Shown here in pieces: positions 1-9,011 of a stretch of DNA of 64,000 nt. Under the pieces are notes generated by a model, which worked only from the letters and a program-made list of their open reading frames with translations, did not search any database and was not told the origin of the DNA. This DNA comes from Arenibacter algicola (GTDB lineage Bacteria; Bacteroidota; Bacteroidia; Flavobacteriales; Flavobacteriaceae). The translations under genes and the position numbers were made by a program. Position 1 is the first letter of the stretch. Each line of letters begins with the position of its first letter. The stretch lies in NCBI RefSeq assembly GCF_018860365.1, contig NZ_JAHKPO010000013.1, forward strand, positions 62,001 to 126,000, written 5' to 3'.

Positions 1-806
1 TAAATAAGAATCTTTTTCAATATAGAGTTTTTCGGCCTCTTCGCAAAACTACGATAATTATTCTCCTTCACAATATTTGTAGTACTTTTCAGCCCGTTTT
101 CTTTCAAAATGTTTTGTGCAAAACCGTACCAGCTCATAACTTGTCCGTCCGTAAAATGGTAAATGCCATACTCCTGATTTTCAGTTAATATATGTTTCAA
201 TAGAAATTTGGCAAGGTTTGCAGCATTAGTTGGACAACCAATTTGTTCATCTGTAATTCGCAACACTTCCCCCTTCTTTGCCTTTTTCAATATGGTCTTA
301 TAAAAGTTGTTGCCATGTTTTTTATGATACAACCAAGAAGTACGGACAATAAAATACTTATCCAATATTTCCTGTATGTACTTTTCTCCCTCCCATTTAG
401 ATTTTCCATACATGTTGATGGGGTTGGGTTGGTCATCAACCGTGTAGGGCGATCCTTTTTCCCCATCAAAGACATAATCGGTGGATATGTGGATTAAGGT
501 CACCCCATACTGTTTGCAGGCAAGCGCTAGGTGCTTAACGGCTTCAGCGTTCACTTTAAAGGCCATTTCCGGGCTTTTCTCCGCATGTTCAACGTTGGTA
601 TAGGCCGCACAATTTATACAGTAGTCAAAATTGCCGTTTTCTATTATTTTATCCACTTGCACATAGTCCGTAATATCCAGGGCTTCGGAATTGGCAAACA
701 CAAATACTAATTGTGGATACTCCATAGCTATGTCCTGAATACTAAGTCCCAATTGTCCGGATGCTCCGGTAACCAGAATCCGTTTTATAGGTGTAAATCT
801 TTCCAT
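1..806 (-). CDS. rmlD: dTDP-4-dehydrorhamnose reductase (RmlD), cut by window edge
   Basis: Last step of dTDP-L-rhamnose synthesis: NADPH-dependent reduction of dTDP-4-keto-L-rhamnose in the cytoplasm. Reading the minus strand from ATG at 806 gives 268 uninterrupted codons to the window edge. A Rossmann motif VTGASGQLG lies at residues 12-20, STDYVFDG near 108-115, and the SDR catalytic pair YxxxK is Y133/K137. Family length is about 285, so the frame probably stops within a few codons of the edge; the first two bases (TA on the minus strand) may even begin the stop. The start overlaps the end of rmlC by 22 bp, which indicates translational coupling in one rml operon. No frameshift or missing motif is seen. 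Confidence 0.93.
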   Translation of the reverse strand, partial: MERFTPIKRILVTGASGQLGLSIQDIAMEYPQLVFVFANSEALDITDYVQVDKIIENGNFDYCINCAAYTNVEHAEKSPEMAFKVNAEAVKHLALACKQYGVTLIHISTDYVFDGEKGSPYTVDDQPNPINMYGKSKWEGEKYIQEILDKYFIVRTSWLYHKKHGNNFYKTILKKAKKGEVLRITDEQIGCPTNAANLAKFLLKHILTENQEYGIYHFTDGQVMSWYGFAQNILKENGLKSTTNIVKENNYRSFAKRPKNSILKKILI

Positions 807-1330
807 AGGGGCAATTGTAGGTCTTTTGGGGAAATAATCAAATCCATTCCCTTTGTTTCCCAATCTATTTTTAAATCGGGGTCGTTGTATTTAATACCCC
901 TTTCAGCATCTTTGCAGTAATGGGAGTCACATTTATAGGAAAAAATTACATCATCGGTCATGGCCAAGAATCCATGTGCCATACCTTTTGGTATAAAAAT
1001 TGATTTCTTGTTTTCCGATGATAATTTTAGTGTAAAATGCTGGCCAAATGTGATGCTTTCCTTTCTAAGATCTACAACAACATCCAACACCGCCCCTTTT
1101 AATACCTGCACTAATTTTGCTTGGGAATGTACTCCAGTTTGATAGTGCAAGCCTCTCAAAACTCGTTTTTTGGAAACTGAAATATTATCTTGAATAAAAT
1201 TTATTGACTCGCCAATGGCTTGGTCTAGAATGGTTTTATGATAGGATTCAAAAAATACCCCTCTATCATCCACATGAATCTTAGGCTCCAAAATAAAACA
1301 ACCTTTTAGCTTCGTCTCTGTAATTTTCAA
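785..1330 (-). CDS. rmlC: dTDP-4-dehydrorhamnose 3,5-epimerase (RmlC)
   Basis: Epimerises dTDP-4-keto-6-deoxyglucose at C3 and C5, the third rhamnose step. It is a cupin-fold protein; DDRGVFFESY near the N-terminus and RGLHYQ with the catalytic His are visible, followed by the IPKGMAHGF segment typical of the family. The frame is open up to a GTG-type start at 1414, but the family starts at (M)KITETKLKGC. That matches a TTG at 1330 and gives 181 residues, the usual length; no ATG is available there. I prefer the TTG. The 3' end overlaps rmlD; rmlA lies 197 bp upstream with an intergenic repeat between them. Confidence 0.93.
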   Translation of the reverse strand: MKITETKLKGCFILEPKIHVDDRGVFFESYHKTILDQAIGESINFIQDNISVSKKRVLRGLHYQTGVHSQAKLVQVLKGAVLDVVVDLRKESITFGQHFTLKLSSENKKSIFIPKGMAHGFLAMTDDVIFSYKCDSHYCKDAERGIKYNDPDLKIDWETKGMDLIISPKDLQLPLWKDLHL

Positions 1331-1484
1331 TTTTTCTGTTGTTATTAAGTTATCTTGTAATGTTGTTGACAAGTTAATTTCTATTTTCCATGAATCTGCT
1401 TTTACACCCCGCACTTAATCCCTGCTTCGTCTACGACCAGAATAGTCCTTCAAGAGGGGAATTAAAATTTACAATGTTTTGGGT

Positions 1485-1501
1485 TTCATAACAGCGTAAC
1501 T
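1485..1501. repeat. 17-nt direct repeat, copy 1 (rmlC-rmlA gap)
   Basis: The 17-mer TTCATAACAGCGTAACT lies here and again, identical and in the same orientation, at 2474-2490 in the rmlA-rmlB gap. The two copies sit about 27 bp and 25 bp before the stop codons of the genes upstream of them on the plus-strand map, that is just past the 3' ends of rmlA and rmlB. Function unknown. Confidence 0.7.
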
Positions 1502-1527
1502 TCTTAACATGATAGCTCAACATCCAG

Positions 1528-2391
1528 CTATTCTCTAATCAGACCAATCAGATATTCGCCATAACCACTTTTTAATAAGGGTTTTGCCAACTCCCGAAGT
1601 TGCTCTTTAGAAATATAACCCATGGTATAAGCTACCTCTTCAATAGATCCTATTTTAAGCCCCTGTCTGTCCTCTATGACCTCAACGAATTGTGAGGCCT
1701 GCATAAGGGAGGCGAAGGTCCCTGTATCCAGCCAAGCCGTACCCCGATCCAAAATGCTCACTTGTAATTTGCCTTTTTCCAAATAGGCCTTATTGATATC
1801 GGTTATTTCCAGTTCCCCTCTTTTGCTGGGTTTTATTTTTTTGGCAATGGCGACTACCTCATTATCGTAAAAATATATGCCAGGAACAGCATAATTGGAT
1901 TTTGGATTAGTCGGTTTTTCCTCTATACTTATGGCCTTTCCTTCCTCATTAAACTCTACTACTCCATAACGTTCCGGATCCTGTACATGGTAACCGTAAA
2001 TAATACCCCCATCTGGATCGTTGTTGGCCTGCAGTAAAGTTGCTAGGCCGGAACCGTAAAAAATATTATCACCCAAAATCAAGGCAACCTTGTCGGTTCC
2101 AATGAAATCTTCTCCAATGATAAAGGCCTCTGCCAATCCATTGGGATTCTCTTGGGTAGCAAATTTAAAAGAACAGCCCAATTGGGACCCATCACCCAAA
2201 AGGATTTTAAATTGGTCCTGGTCTTGGGAAGTGGTTATAATCAATATTTCCCTGATACCAGCTGACATTAGGGTGGCCAAAGGGTAATAGATCATGGGTT
2301 TGTCATATATGGGCATTAGCTGCTTGCTCATTGCCAAGGTAATGGGATATAATCTAGTTCCTGAGCCTCCTGCCAATATAATGCCTTTCAT
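1528..2391 (-). CDS. rmlA: Glucose-1-phosphate thymidylyltransferase (RmlA)
   Basis: Joins dTTP and glucose-1-phosphate to make dTDP-glucose, the entry step of the rhamnose pathway. The nucleotide-binding signature [13 protein letters not shown] is at residues 6-18, [11 protein letters not shown] with the metal-binding Asp near 103-113, the IEEKP motif near 155-160 and DTGTF near 222. The length of 287 is typical of the short RmlA form. It is transcribed after rmlB with a 123-bp gap that holds the second copy of a 17-nt repeat. Start is ATG at 2391, where the family begins (MKGIILAGG). Confidence 0.97.
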   Translation of the reverse strand: MKGIILAGGSGTRLYPITLAMSKQLMPIYDKPMIYYPLATLMSAGIREILIITTSQDQDQFKILLGDGSQLGCSFKFATQENPNGLAEAFIIGEDFIGTDKVALILGDNIFYGSGLATLLQANNDPDGGIIYGYHVQDPERYGVVEFNEEGKAISIEEKPTNPKSNYAVPGIYFYDNEVVAIAKKIKPSKRGELEITDINKAYLEKGKLQVSILDRGTAWLDTGTFASLMQASQFVEVIEDRQGLKIGSIEEVAYTMGYISKEQLRELAKPLLKSGYGEYLIGLIRE

Positions 2392-2473
2392 GATTTTGTG
2401 GTTATATAAGTTATGCTGTTAAAATGATATGGAATTATCTTGTGAAAAGGTTATCGAGTTCAGTGTTTTCTAC

Positions 2474-2490
2474 TTCATAACAGCGTAACT
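2474..2490. repeat. 17-nt direct repeat, copy 2 (rmlA-rmlB gap)
   Basis: Exact second copy of the 17-mer at 1485-1501, at the same relative place just downstream of the 3' end of the preceding minus-strand gene (rmlB). A shorter resemblance (TTTCATAACA) occurs near 46158 upstream of another minus-strand gene. It may belong to a dispersed intergenic family, which this window alone cannot show. Confidence 0.7.
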
Positions 2491-2514
2491 CCATCACCCC
2501 AAAACTTTATCACA

Positions 2515-3558
2515 TTATTTATACTGTTTTTCATAATATTCTTGATACTTGCCCGAAGTTACGCTATTTAACCACGGTCCATTGGTCAAATACCAATCAA
2601 TTGTTTTTGCTAGACCTTCTTCAAAGGTAACGGAAGGTTCCCATCCTAATTCCTTCTTTATTTTAGATGCATCAATAGCATACCGTAGATCGTGACCTGG
2701 CCTGTCCTTGACATAAGTGATGAGTTTTTCACTTTCTCCAGCAGGCCTTCCCAATTTTTGGTCCATTTGCTTGCATAGCAATTTTACCAAATCGATATTC
2801 TTCCATTCATTAAAACCGCCGATATTATACGTTTCGGTATTTTTCCCGTTGTGAAATATTAAGTCGATTGCTCTTGCATGGTCCAACACATATAACCAAT
2901 CCCTTGTGTAATTACCATCCCCATACACGGGTAAGGGTTGTTTTATGATGATATTGTTTAAAAATAATGGAATCAATTTTTCCGGAAACTGATTTGGGCC
3001 ATAATTGTTGGAACAATTGCTGATTAAATAAGGTAGTCCATAGGTTTCCCCATAGGCCCTAACAAAATGATCCGAGCTCGCTTTTGAGGCTGAATAAGGA
3101 GAACTAGGATTGTAGGCCGTGGTTTCCGAAAACAATCCAGTGTTGCCTAAAGAACCATAGACTTCGTCCGTACTTATATGGTAGAATCGTTTGCCTCGAA
3201 AATCTTTTTCCCAGATGGATTTTGCTGCATTCAAAAGATTTACCGTTCCCAGGACGTTCGTTTTTACAAAGGCCAAGGGGCCGGTTATTGATCTATCCAC
3301 ATGCGACTCTGCTGCTAAATGAATAACCGCATCAAATGCATGTTGATTAAAAACAGTATTAATAAAATTAGACTCCGTAATATCCCCTTTTATAAAGGTA
3401 TAATTGGGGGCAGACTCAATATCCTTTAAGTTTTCAAGATTACCGGCATAGGTTAGCGCATCCAAATTATAGATATGATAATTTGGATAGGTGGTTACCA
3501 ATCTTCTAACCACATGGGAACCAATAAAACCGGCCCCACCGGTAACCAAAATGTTCAT
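2515..3558 (-). CDS. rmlB: dTDP-glucose 4,6-dehydratase (RmlB)
   Basis: Converts dTDP-glucose to dTDP-4-keto-6-deoxyglucose with tightly bound NAD. Extended-SDR features are intact: GGAGFIGSH at residues 7-15, the catalytic STDE at 129-132, and Y155xxxK159 in YSASK. Length 347 is normal for the family. Only 3 bp separate it from the Wzz-like gene upstream, so the two are cotranscribed, with rmlA, rmlC and rmlD following. The order B-A-C-D makes a complete dTDP-L-rhamnose set; the product would feed surface polysaccharide or glycoprotein glycans. Confidence 0.97.
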   Translation of the reverse strand: MNILVTGGAGFIGSHVVRRLVTTYPNYHIYNLDALTYAGNLENLKDIESAPNYTFIKGDITESNFINTVFNQHAFDAVIHLAAESHVDRSITGPLAFVKTNVLGTVNLLNAAKSIWEKDFRGKRFYHISTDEVYGSLGNTGLFSETTAYNPSSPYSASKASSDHFVRAYGETYGLPYLISNCSNNYGPNQFPEKLIPLFLNNIIIKQPLPVYGDGNYTRDWLYVLDHARAIDLIFHNGKNTETYNIGGFNEWKNIDLVKLLCKQMDQKLGRPAGESEKLITYVKDRPGHDLRYAIDASKIKKELGWEPSVTFEEGLAKTIDWYLTNGPWLNSVTSGKYQEYYEKQYK

Positions 3559-3561
3559 GGA

Positions 3562-4620
3562 CTATTCTTTTTTATAGTTCTTTAAATAAGTGTTCAAGTC
3601 CAATAGACTTAATAATAGCAAGGTAATCCCAATAAACCCTAGGGGGATCCAAAATTTATAACTATTTAATATTCCTTTTACCTCTACTCCCCTTCTAGGG
3701 AAGGCTGAAATAACGTTTAAGATGCTCGACTTATTAGCCCGTTCTTCATTAAGCAACACCAAGTTTTCCTTTAACTTATCCACTTGGTTGATCAAGGCTA
3801 ATTCTTTATTTTCTTGTCCTCCGTTTTCCCCTAAACTAATATTGGTACCCTGCTGTGGTTTTTCAGCTTCCTTTTCCATCACACGCTTGTAAAGATGTTG
3901 TAAGGAATCTACCTCCATTAATTGCTTTTTGTATAGGCTGTCTTGTAGGCTTATATTTTGGTCACTAATACTTTGTTGCAACTGAAAATATTCATTTCGG
4001 GAAATCGATTTGATAATTGGCGGCTGTATAGCTTTGGCAACGGTGCTATTTGTTGCCGTAACAGATATGGTGTGGAATCTTGCATCCATGGAGTTGAAAT
4101 TTTTCAAATAATTCTCCATGTCGATGGCCTTTTTGGTGGTGGAATCCAAACTGCGTACAAATTTATCGAATAATTGCACCTTTTGGTTTTCATCCGAATA
4201 GGACTCCACTACAAACTTTTTTAATTTTGAAGCTTCGGAAACACTTATATCCATGGCTTCGGCCAAAGCCGTTGAATCTTCTGCACGCGCCAACTCATTG
4301 TAAAAATTTACATTGTTGTACAATTGTTGCACACTATTAAAATTGGGTTCTACCACCATTGTGGAAATAAATTTAGGCTCTTTTATCATGTCTAGGTATA
4401 TGCCTAAGGCTAATCCAACTACAGCTGCAACCACAAATTTTATAAAATGTTTTTGTAAAAAAAGCAGGAACAGGATAATCGTATGGAAAATACCTCTAAA
4501 AATATTACCTATAAAACGGAAAAATTTCTTAAAACCATTTCCAATTAATTGAAACAGTTGCCCCAAATCTACTTCATCCGAAGAAGAGGAGCTGCTATTT
4601 GTCGGTTGTTGATTAGCCAT
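3562..4620 (-). CDS. Wzz/PCP-like two-membrane-segment protein
   Basis: A 352-residue protein with a Ser-rich cytoplasmic start, a hydrophobic stretch at about 45-78, a long predicted periplasmic, partly coiled-coil region (about 80-320), and a final membrane helix near 325-345 followed by a basic tail. This two-helix plan with a large coiled periplasmic domain resembles polysaccharide co-polymerases of the Wzz type, which set glycan chain length. The membrane plan and its place in the rml operon support that role; I see no diagnostic Wzz motif such as a Pro-rich second helix, so the assignment is inference. It follows the preceding gene by 3 bp and precedes rmlB by 3 bp. Confidence 0.7.
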   Translation of the reverse strand: MANQQPTNSSSSSSDEVDLGQLFQLIGNGFKKFFRFIGNIFRGIFHTIILFLLFLQKHFIKFVVAAVVGLALGIYLDMIKEPKFISTMVVEPNFNSVQQLYNNVNFYNELARAEDSTALAEAMDISVSEASKLKKFVVESYSDENQKVQLFDKFVRSLDSTTKKAIDMENYLKNFNSMDARFHTISVTATNSTVAKAIQPPIIKSISRNEYFQLQQSISDQNISLQDSLYKKQLMEVDSLQHLYKRVMEKEAEKPQQGTNISLGENGGQENKELALINQVDKLKENLVLLNEERANKSSILNVISAFPRRGVEVKGILNSYKFWIPLGFIGITLLLLSLLDLNTYLKNYKKE

Positions 4621-4623
4621 AAA

Positions 4624-6309
4624 CTAGGAATTAAATATTTGTGTTAGTATTTTATCGGTTATTAAATAGGTGGGTTTTACCCCTGTGGTCCCCAAACCAC
4701 CGGATGCCAAGGTGCTCCCTGTTTCCAAAGGGTTATCGGAAGCATAATAGGCATAACGTACTTTAACATCTTCCCTAATGCTCTTTCTAATTTTGGATGC
4801 GGATTGTATTGCCTTCTGATAATGCACCCCTTCCATTTCCAACCCAATTACGTTCCAAGTGGATTCATGAAAGAATTTTAGGATGTCCCTATTTTGCAAA
4901 GAGGTTCCCAATACAGTCACCATGGCTCCTTGTAAAACTTTTAGTCCGTTGCCTTCAAAATCCTCTTTTCGTAATTCATTTACGAAGGGGTAATTGTCTG
5001 CGGTTCCTTCAAAAATATGGGCATCGGGAATCATTATATCCCCTTTTCCGCCTTCCAGAATTCCTGCTTTTCCCATAATGGTAATGGAGGTCACATTTAA
5101 AAATACCTTTTGGTTTTTTTTAATCTTGTATGGTTTCAGCAATTCATCAATGGTTTCATAAGCTTGCTCCCCAAAAGCGTAATCCATAACAAAGATAACA
5201 GGTTTTTCATTTTCTGGACAGTTTGTTGGCAATTGGTAACAACAGGCGTCTTTGCCCAATTTGGCCATGTCAAAAATTTGTACATCTATATTGGTGCCAG
5301 AAACGTCATCAATGGCGATCATCCCGTTCTTTTTCGCTTGGGCAATTACCTTTTCCCTTAAACCGGAATTTTTGGGAATGCTCAAAGCCTCATATATCTC
5401 CAATTTTGTCTTTCCTGCCAAGGTTTTGGACAATGCTTTTTTGGCGAACAATGAATTCATTACGCTGTGCATATTGGCACTTATGATATGGATGGGACGT
5501 TCTATAAGTCCGTTTTCCTTTAATGCCTCTTTAATCCTGTTGGCCCAACGTTCCCCATGAATGTGATGTCCCAAGCGCTCCCGTAACATGGGACTAAAGG
5601 TAATAGCTCTTTTGTTCCCTGTGGTTTCTTCCTCAATGGCCAGTTTGCCCAACCAATAGATAATCTTTAAAAAACGTTCCGGATCTGAAGCTGTTGAGAG
5701 TTTTTTGTGAATCCCCATTACCTCAATAAACGGTCTTCCCAAAACATTGGCCATATGTATTAGGGCGACTTCCCTTTCCCTTTGGCTAAGTTCCTCTTTG
5801 TTAGCAGCCTGTTCCAATTTTACCCAATCCCTTATAGTTTTGTCCGTGTCTTCTATAAGGACCTTTTTGCTAAGTTTCTCGGATTCGATGAACAAAAAGG
5901 TAAGATGGGTTAGTATATCGTAAATATCCGATCTGCCACGGGTAATCTCAATGTTCATCTGTTCATCATCTATCCTGTAACAGTTTCTCCGTCTTTTGGG
6001 TGGAATAATAGGCTTAAATTGGGAACCGGCATAGCCTTCATCCGAGGTGAGGTTTATAAACCGGCATTGTTCTATGCCTTCCGGCAATCTTTCCAAAACA
6101 TACAACAGCCCATTAAGTTCTGCTTTTTCCTCAGCAATGGAACCGTATATTTCTGGGCGTAGTTGTAAAAGAGATTGTCTTAAGGTTGCTCCGGAAACAC
6201 CTGACGGCTTGTAAAATCCACGGTTGAAAAGATGCCGCATTGTTATGTACAAGCGTTCAATGGCATTGGTGGAATCTTGTGCCCTAGTAGTGTTAACGGA
6301 TTTACTCAT
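4624..6309 (-). CDS. Conserved Bacteroidota protein with nucleoside-phosphorylase-like C-terminus
   Basis: First gene of the rml operon; 561 residues, cytoplasmic, no signal peptide or membrane segment. From memory it matches an unnamed family (probably DUF6909). The N-terminal 300 residues are alpha-helical and basic. The last 170 residues contain a Gly-rich MGKAGIL...GDIMIP segment and an IGLEMEGV segment followed by YYASDNP, in the order in which nucleoside phosphorylases carry G-x-G-GL...GDIVIP, an EMEG/EMES substrate motif and a catalytic Asp. A purine- or uridine-phosphorylase fold for this end is my inference. The real function is unknown; the operon suggests a link to sugar-nucleotide metabolism. 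Confidence 0.75.
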   Translation of the reverse strand: MSKSVNTTRAQDSTNAIERLYITMRHLFNRGFYKPSGVSGATLRQSLLQLRPEIYGSIAEEKAELNGLLYVLERLPEGIEQCRFINLTSDEGYAGSQFKPIIPPKRRRNCYRIDDEQMNIEITRGRSDIYDILTHLTFLFIESEKLSKKVLIEDTDKTIRDWVKLEQAANKEELSQREREVALIHMANVLGRPFIEVMGIHKKLSTASDPERFLKIIYWLGKLAIEEETTGNKRAITFSPMLRERLGHHIHGERWANRIKEALKENGLIERPIHIISANMHSVMNSLFAKKALSKTLAGKTKLEIYEALSIPKNSGLREKVIAQAKKNGMIAIDDVSGTNIDVQIFDMAKLGKDACCYQLPTNCPENEKPVIFVMDYAFGEQAYETIDELLKPYKIKKNQKVFLNVTSITIMGKAGILEGGKGDIMIPDAHIFEGTADNYPFVNELRKEDFEGNGLKVLQGAMVTVLGTSLQNRDILKFFHESTWNVIGLEMEGVHYQKAIQSASKIRKSIREDVKVRYAYYASDNPLETGSTLASGGLGTTGVKPTYLITDKILTQIFNS

Positions 6310-6323
6310 AAGCAGATTTCGTG

Positions 6324-6331
6324 CAAAACTA
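6324..6331 (-). promoter_or_regulatory. Putative promoter -7 box for the rml operon
   Basis: On the minus strand TAGTTTTG fits the Bacteroidota -7 consensus TAnnTTTG, 14 nt before the ATG at 6309. No clear TTTG -33 box is seen at the expected distance, so the match is moderate. Confidence 0.5.
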
Positions 6332-6457
6332 CAATTTATATTGTTTATTTTATTTCCGGTAGAGCTTTTCTCAGATTTCTTCCTAACGCTAAAATTATAA
6401 ATTTAGACTTTTAGGTAATCAATAATTGTAAATATTAAAAAATAATGGCTGGTTTTA

Positions 6458-7966
6458 TTATGAGTTCTTTATTTTAGACCAGCTTCTTAATCCATCGGCT
6501 ACTTTTCGGTCATTGGATAAGCGCTGTACTTTGTTCTGACCTCCCAACTTTCCAATAGACTTCATAAATTCTTGAAATCCATCTTTTTTTATTTCGGTAA
6601 TTTTTAAAGTTTGGAGAATTTTACCTTCAATTAAATCGAAATAATAAGTGTTTTGCTGCTGCAAAGCCTTATCCAAGATGCTGATGAATTTTTTAATGTC
6701 TGATGGGGGATGTTCAAATTCGATCAGCCATTCGTGATATGGAAGTTCTTTTTCTTCCGGATTAATTTGTGGGGCTACTGTAAATTCGTTTATGCTGGCA
6801 TCTGTTCCCTCTATAGCCTGTTTCATTGCTTCTTCCACTTCCTTACCAATAACATGTTCCCCAAAGGCGGAGATAAAATGTTTAATTCTTCCGGAAACGA
6901 TGATTTTAAAGGGCTTCAATGAAATAAACTGAACGGTATCCCCAAGATTGTAAGCCCATAAACCGGCGTTGGTAGATATGATCATTACGTAATTTACTCC
7001 CAGTTCAACATCGTTGAGGGTAATACGTTTGGGGTTTTCCACAAAGAATTCATCGGCCTTGACAAACTCATAGAAGATGCCCGAATTCAATAACAAAAGC
7101 ATTCCATTTTCCTTTTGGGAATTTTGGTAGGCGAAAAATCCTTCACTGGCGGGGAATAGTTCTATACTGTCTACGCGTCGCCCGATGAGGTTCTCAAATT
7201 TTGCACGATAGGGCTCGTAGTTAACCCCTCCATAAATGAATAGCTGAAAATTTTTGAATAGATCTCCTATTTTTTTGTCCGTTTTCTTGTTCAGCTTTTC
7301 AAAATACATTTGAACCCAAGAGGGTATTCCCGCAATAACCGTCATATCCTGGTTGACCGTTTCCTCTACAATTTTATTTACTTTAGTGTCCCAATCTTCC
7401 AAGCAATTGGTTTCCCAGCTGGGCAATCTGTTTTTTTGGAGATAATTGGGAACATAATGGGCAGATATCCCCGATAATCTTCCGATTTTAATCCCATTTT
7501 TTTCGTTCATTTCGGGACTTCCCTGAAGAAAAATCATTTTTCCATCCACAAAATCTGCATTGCCCGTTTCATGAATATAATTTAGAATGGCATTTCGCGA
7601 TGCTTCAACTTGGTACTTAATGGATTCATGGGTAATGGGAATGTATTTAACCCCAGAAGTGGTCCCGGAGGTTTTTGCGAAATAGGCAGGTTTATCCGGC
7701 CATAATACATCTCTCTGACCAGCTACCACCTTCTCCACATATCCCTTTAATTCTTCATAGTCCCTAATGGGGACGTTTTCAACAAATTGGGAATGGGTTT
7801 TTATCTGCGAAAAATTGTGATCCTTACCAAAGTCGGTATTGTTGGCTGTAGCTATGAGCGATTGGAATATCTTTTCCTGGGTTTGAATGGGATTATTTAC
7901 CCATTCGGCAGTTTTTTTCGCGATTTTCTTGGCAAATATTTTTGCTGCAAATGATTTTAAACTCAT
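6458..7966 (-). CDS. GH3-family acyl-acid amido synthetase-like protein
   Basis: The protein belongs to the GH3 family, best known in plants for adenylating jasmonate or auxin and coupling the acyl group to an amino acid. It has 502 residues, close to bacterial GH3 length. The adenylate-forming P-loop-like motif AKTSGTTSGVKYIP is at residues 97-110, and the later motifs YGGVNYEPY and LWAYNLGDT are also visible. The substrate in flavobacteria is not known. It starts 6 bp after the stop of the M23 peptidase gene, so the two form an operon. ATG at 7966 fits the family's N-terminus. Confidence 0.88.
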   Translation of the reverse strand: MSLKSFAAKIFAKKIAKKTAEWVNNPIQTQEKIFQSLIATANNTDFGKDHNFSQIKTHSQFVENVPIRDYEELKGYVEKVVAGQRDVLWPDKPAYFAKTSGTTSGVKYIPITHESIKYQVEASRNAILNYIHETGNADFVDGKMIFLQGSPEMNEKNGIKIGRLSGISAHYVPNYLQKNRLPSWETNCLEDWDTKVNKIVEETVNQDMTVIAGIPSWVQMYFEKLNKKTDKKIGDLFKNFQLFIYGGVNYEPYRAKFENLIGRRVDSIELFPASEGFFAYQNSQKENGMLLLLNSGIFYEFVKADEFFVENPKRITLNDVELGVNYVMIISTNAGLWAYNLGDTVQFISLKPFKIIVSGRIKHFISAFGEHVIGKEVEEAMKQAIEGTDASINEFTVAPQINPEEKELPYHEWLIEFEHPPSDIKKFISILDKALQQQNTYYFDLIEGKILQTLKITEIKKDGFQEFMKSIGKLGGQNKVQRLSNDRKVADGLRSWSKIKNS

Positions 7967-7972
7967 TTGAAA

Positions 7973-8842
7973 TTATTTAAAATCTATAAAATTTAATGGG
8001 TCTATCGGGCTACCGTTGCTCCATAGCTCAAAGTGTAGGTGTGGTCCTGTGGTCAACTCCCCTGTATTTCCTACCGAAGCAATGACCTCTCCAGATCTCA
8101 CTACATCACCCTGCCCCTTGTTTAAGGATCCATTGTGCTTGTAAACGCTTAATAGTCCGTCCATATGCTCCAAGATAATTACATAACCGGTTTCCGCTGT
8201 CCATTCGGCAAAAATTACGGTACCGTTGGCTACTGCCTTTATGGGACTGTCCATGGGAGCAACCACATCTACGGCAAAATGCTTGTTTTCGGTATTAAAT
8301 TCTTGGGATATTGTTCCGGATAGGGGAGAAAAAAGTACCTGCCCGGGATTGTTAATGTTTCTTTCAAACAAATTGTATTTATCCTCCAAAGCTACCTGTT
8401 CCCTCAATAAGGAATCTTCCTTGATCGGAGTTAGATCTATAGTAGAAGGATCCAGTTTATACTGGTCGAATAGGGAGTCCCTATTAATTTCATTATTTTC
8501 GACATCACCCCTTAGTACTTTTCTTATATTTTCTAAATACCTGTTGGTATAATTTAGTGTAGCAACCAAAGAATCAGTCCTATAGGTAAGTTCGGTGGCT
8601 TGTCGCTTTAATTTAGTGGAAGAGTATCCCGGAATATATTCCCGCAATGGTGTAAAGGCTATTAGCAATATGGTGAATCCAATCAACCCAATAATGAACA
8701 GAGATCCAGTTACAAAAACATTCATCCTGCTCAGCTTAAATGAAATTTTTTCCTCAAAGGTACTTTCATTCAAAATCACCAGACGATACTTGTGTAAAAG
8801 TTTCTGCTTAATTTCCTTTCTTTTCTTTACCTTTTTGGCCAT
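7973..8842 (-). CDS. M23 family metallopeptidase (LytM domain), membrane anchored
   Basis: Probable peptidoglycan endopeptidase. Basic cytoplasmic start, one membrane helix at about residues 41-64, a helical linker, then a LytM domain in the last 120 residues. The zinc ligands are present: the His and Asp of HFAVD, and the HLHFEL motif near the C-terminus, so it should be active, unlike the EnvC-like protein at 36612-37856. The start is ATG at 8842; an in-frame TTG at 8851 falls inside the promoter box and cannot be used. Length 289. The GH3 gene follows in the same transcript. No signal peptidase site, so it stays in the inner membrane facing the periplasm. Confidence 0.92.
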   Translation of the reverse strand: MAKKVKKRKEIKQKLLHKYRLVILNESTFEEKISFKLSRMNVFVTGSLFIIGLIGFTILLIAFTPLREYIPGYSSTKLKRQATELTYRTDSLVATLNYTNRYLENIRKVLRGDVENNEINRDSLFDQYKLDPSTIDLTPIKEDSLLREQVALEDKYNLFERNINNPGQVLFSPLSGTISQEFNTENKHFAVDVVAPMDSPIKAVANGTVIFAEWTAETGYVIILEHMDGLLSVYKHNGSLNKGQGDVVRSGEVIASVGNTGELTTGPHLHFELWSNGSPIDPLNFIDFK

Positions 8843-8848
8843 AATGAA

Positions 8849-8856
8849 CAAAGATA
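8849..8856 (-). promoter_or_regulatory. Putative promoter of the M23-GH3 operon (near-leaderless)
   Basis: Minus-strand TATCTTTG is an exact TAnnTTTG match. Only six bases separate it from the ATG at 8842, so the mRNA would have a leader of about 0-3 nt. It rules out the upstream TTG as start. Confidence 0.6.
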
Positions 8857-9011
8857 GGGTTAGTATTTAACTTTAATTCCTTTATTGTAGATTTTGATTT
8901 CCCACAATTTTTTCACTGCAAAAGTATCTATTAGGAAAATATATTCTAAATTAGAATAATTAAAATATATTATAGACGTTAAAATTAACAGCATTCTAAC
9001 ATCTTTTTTAG

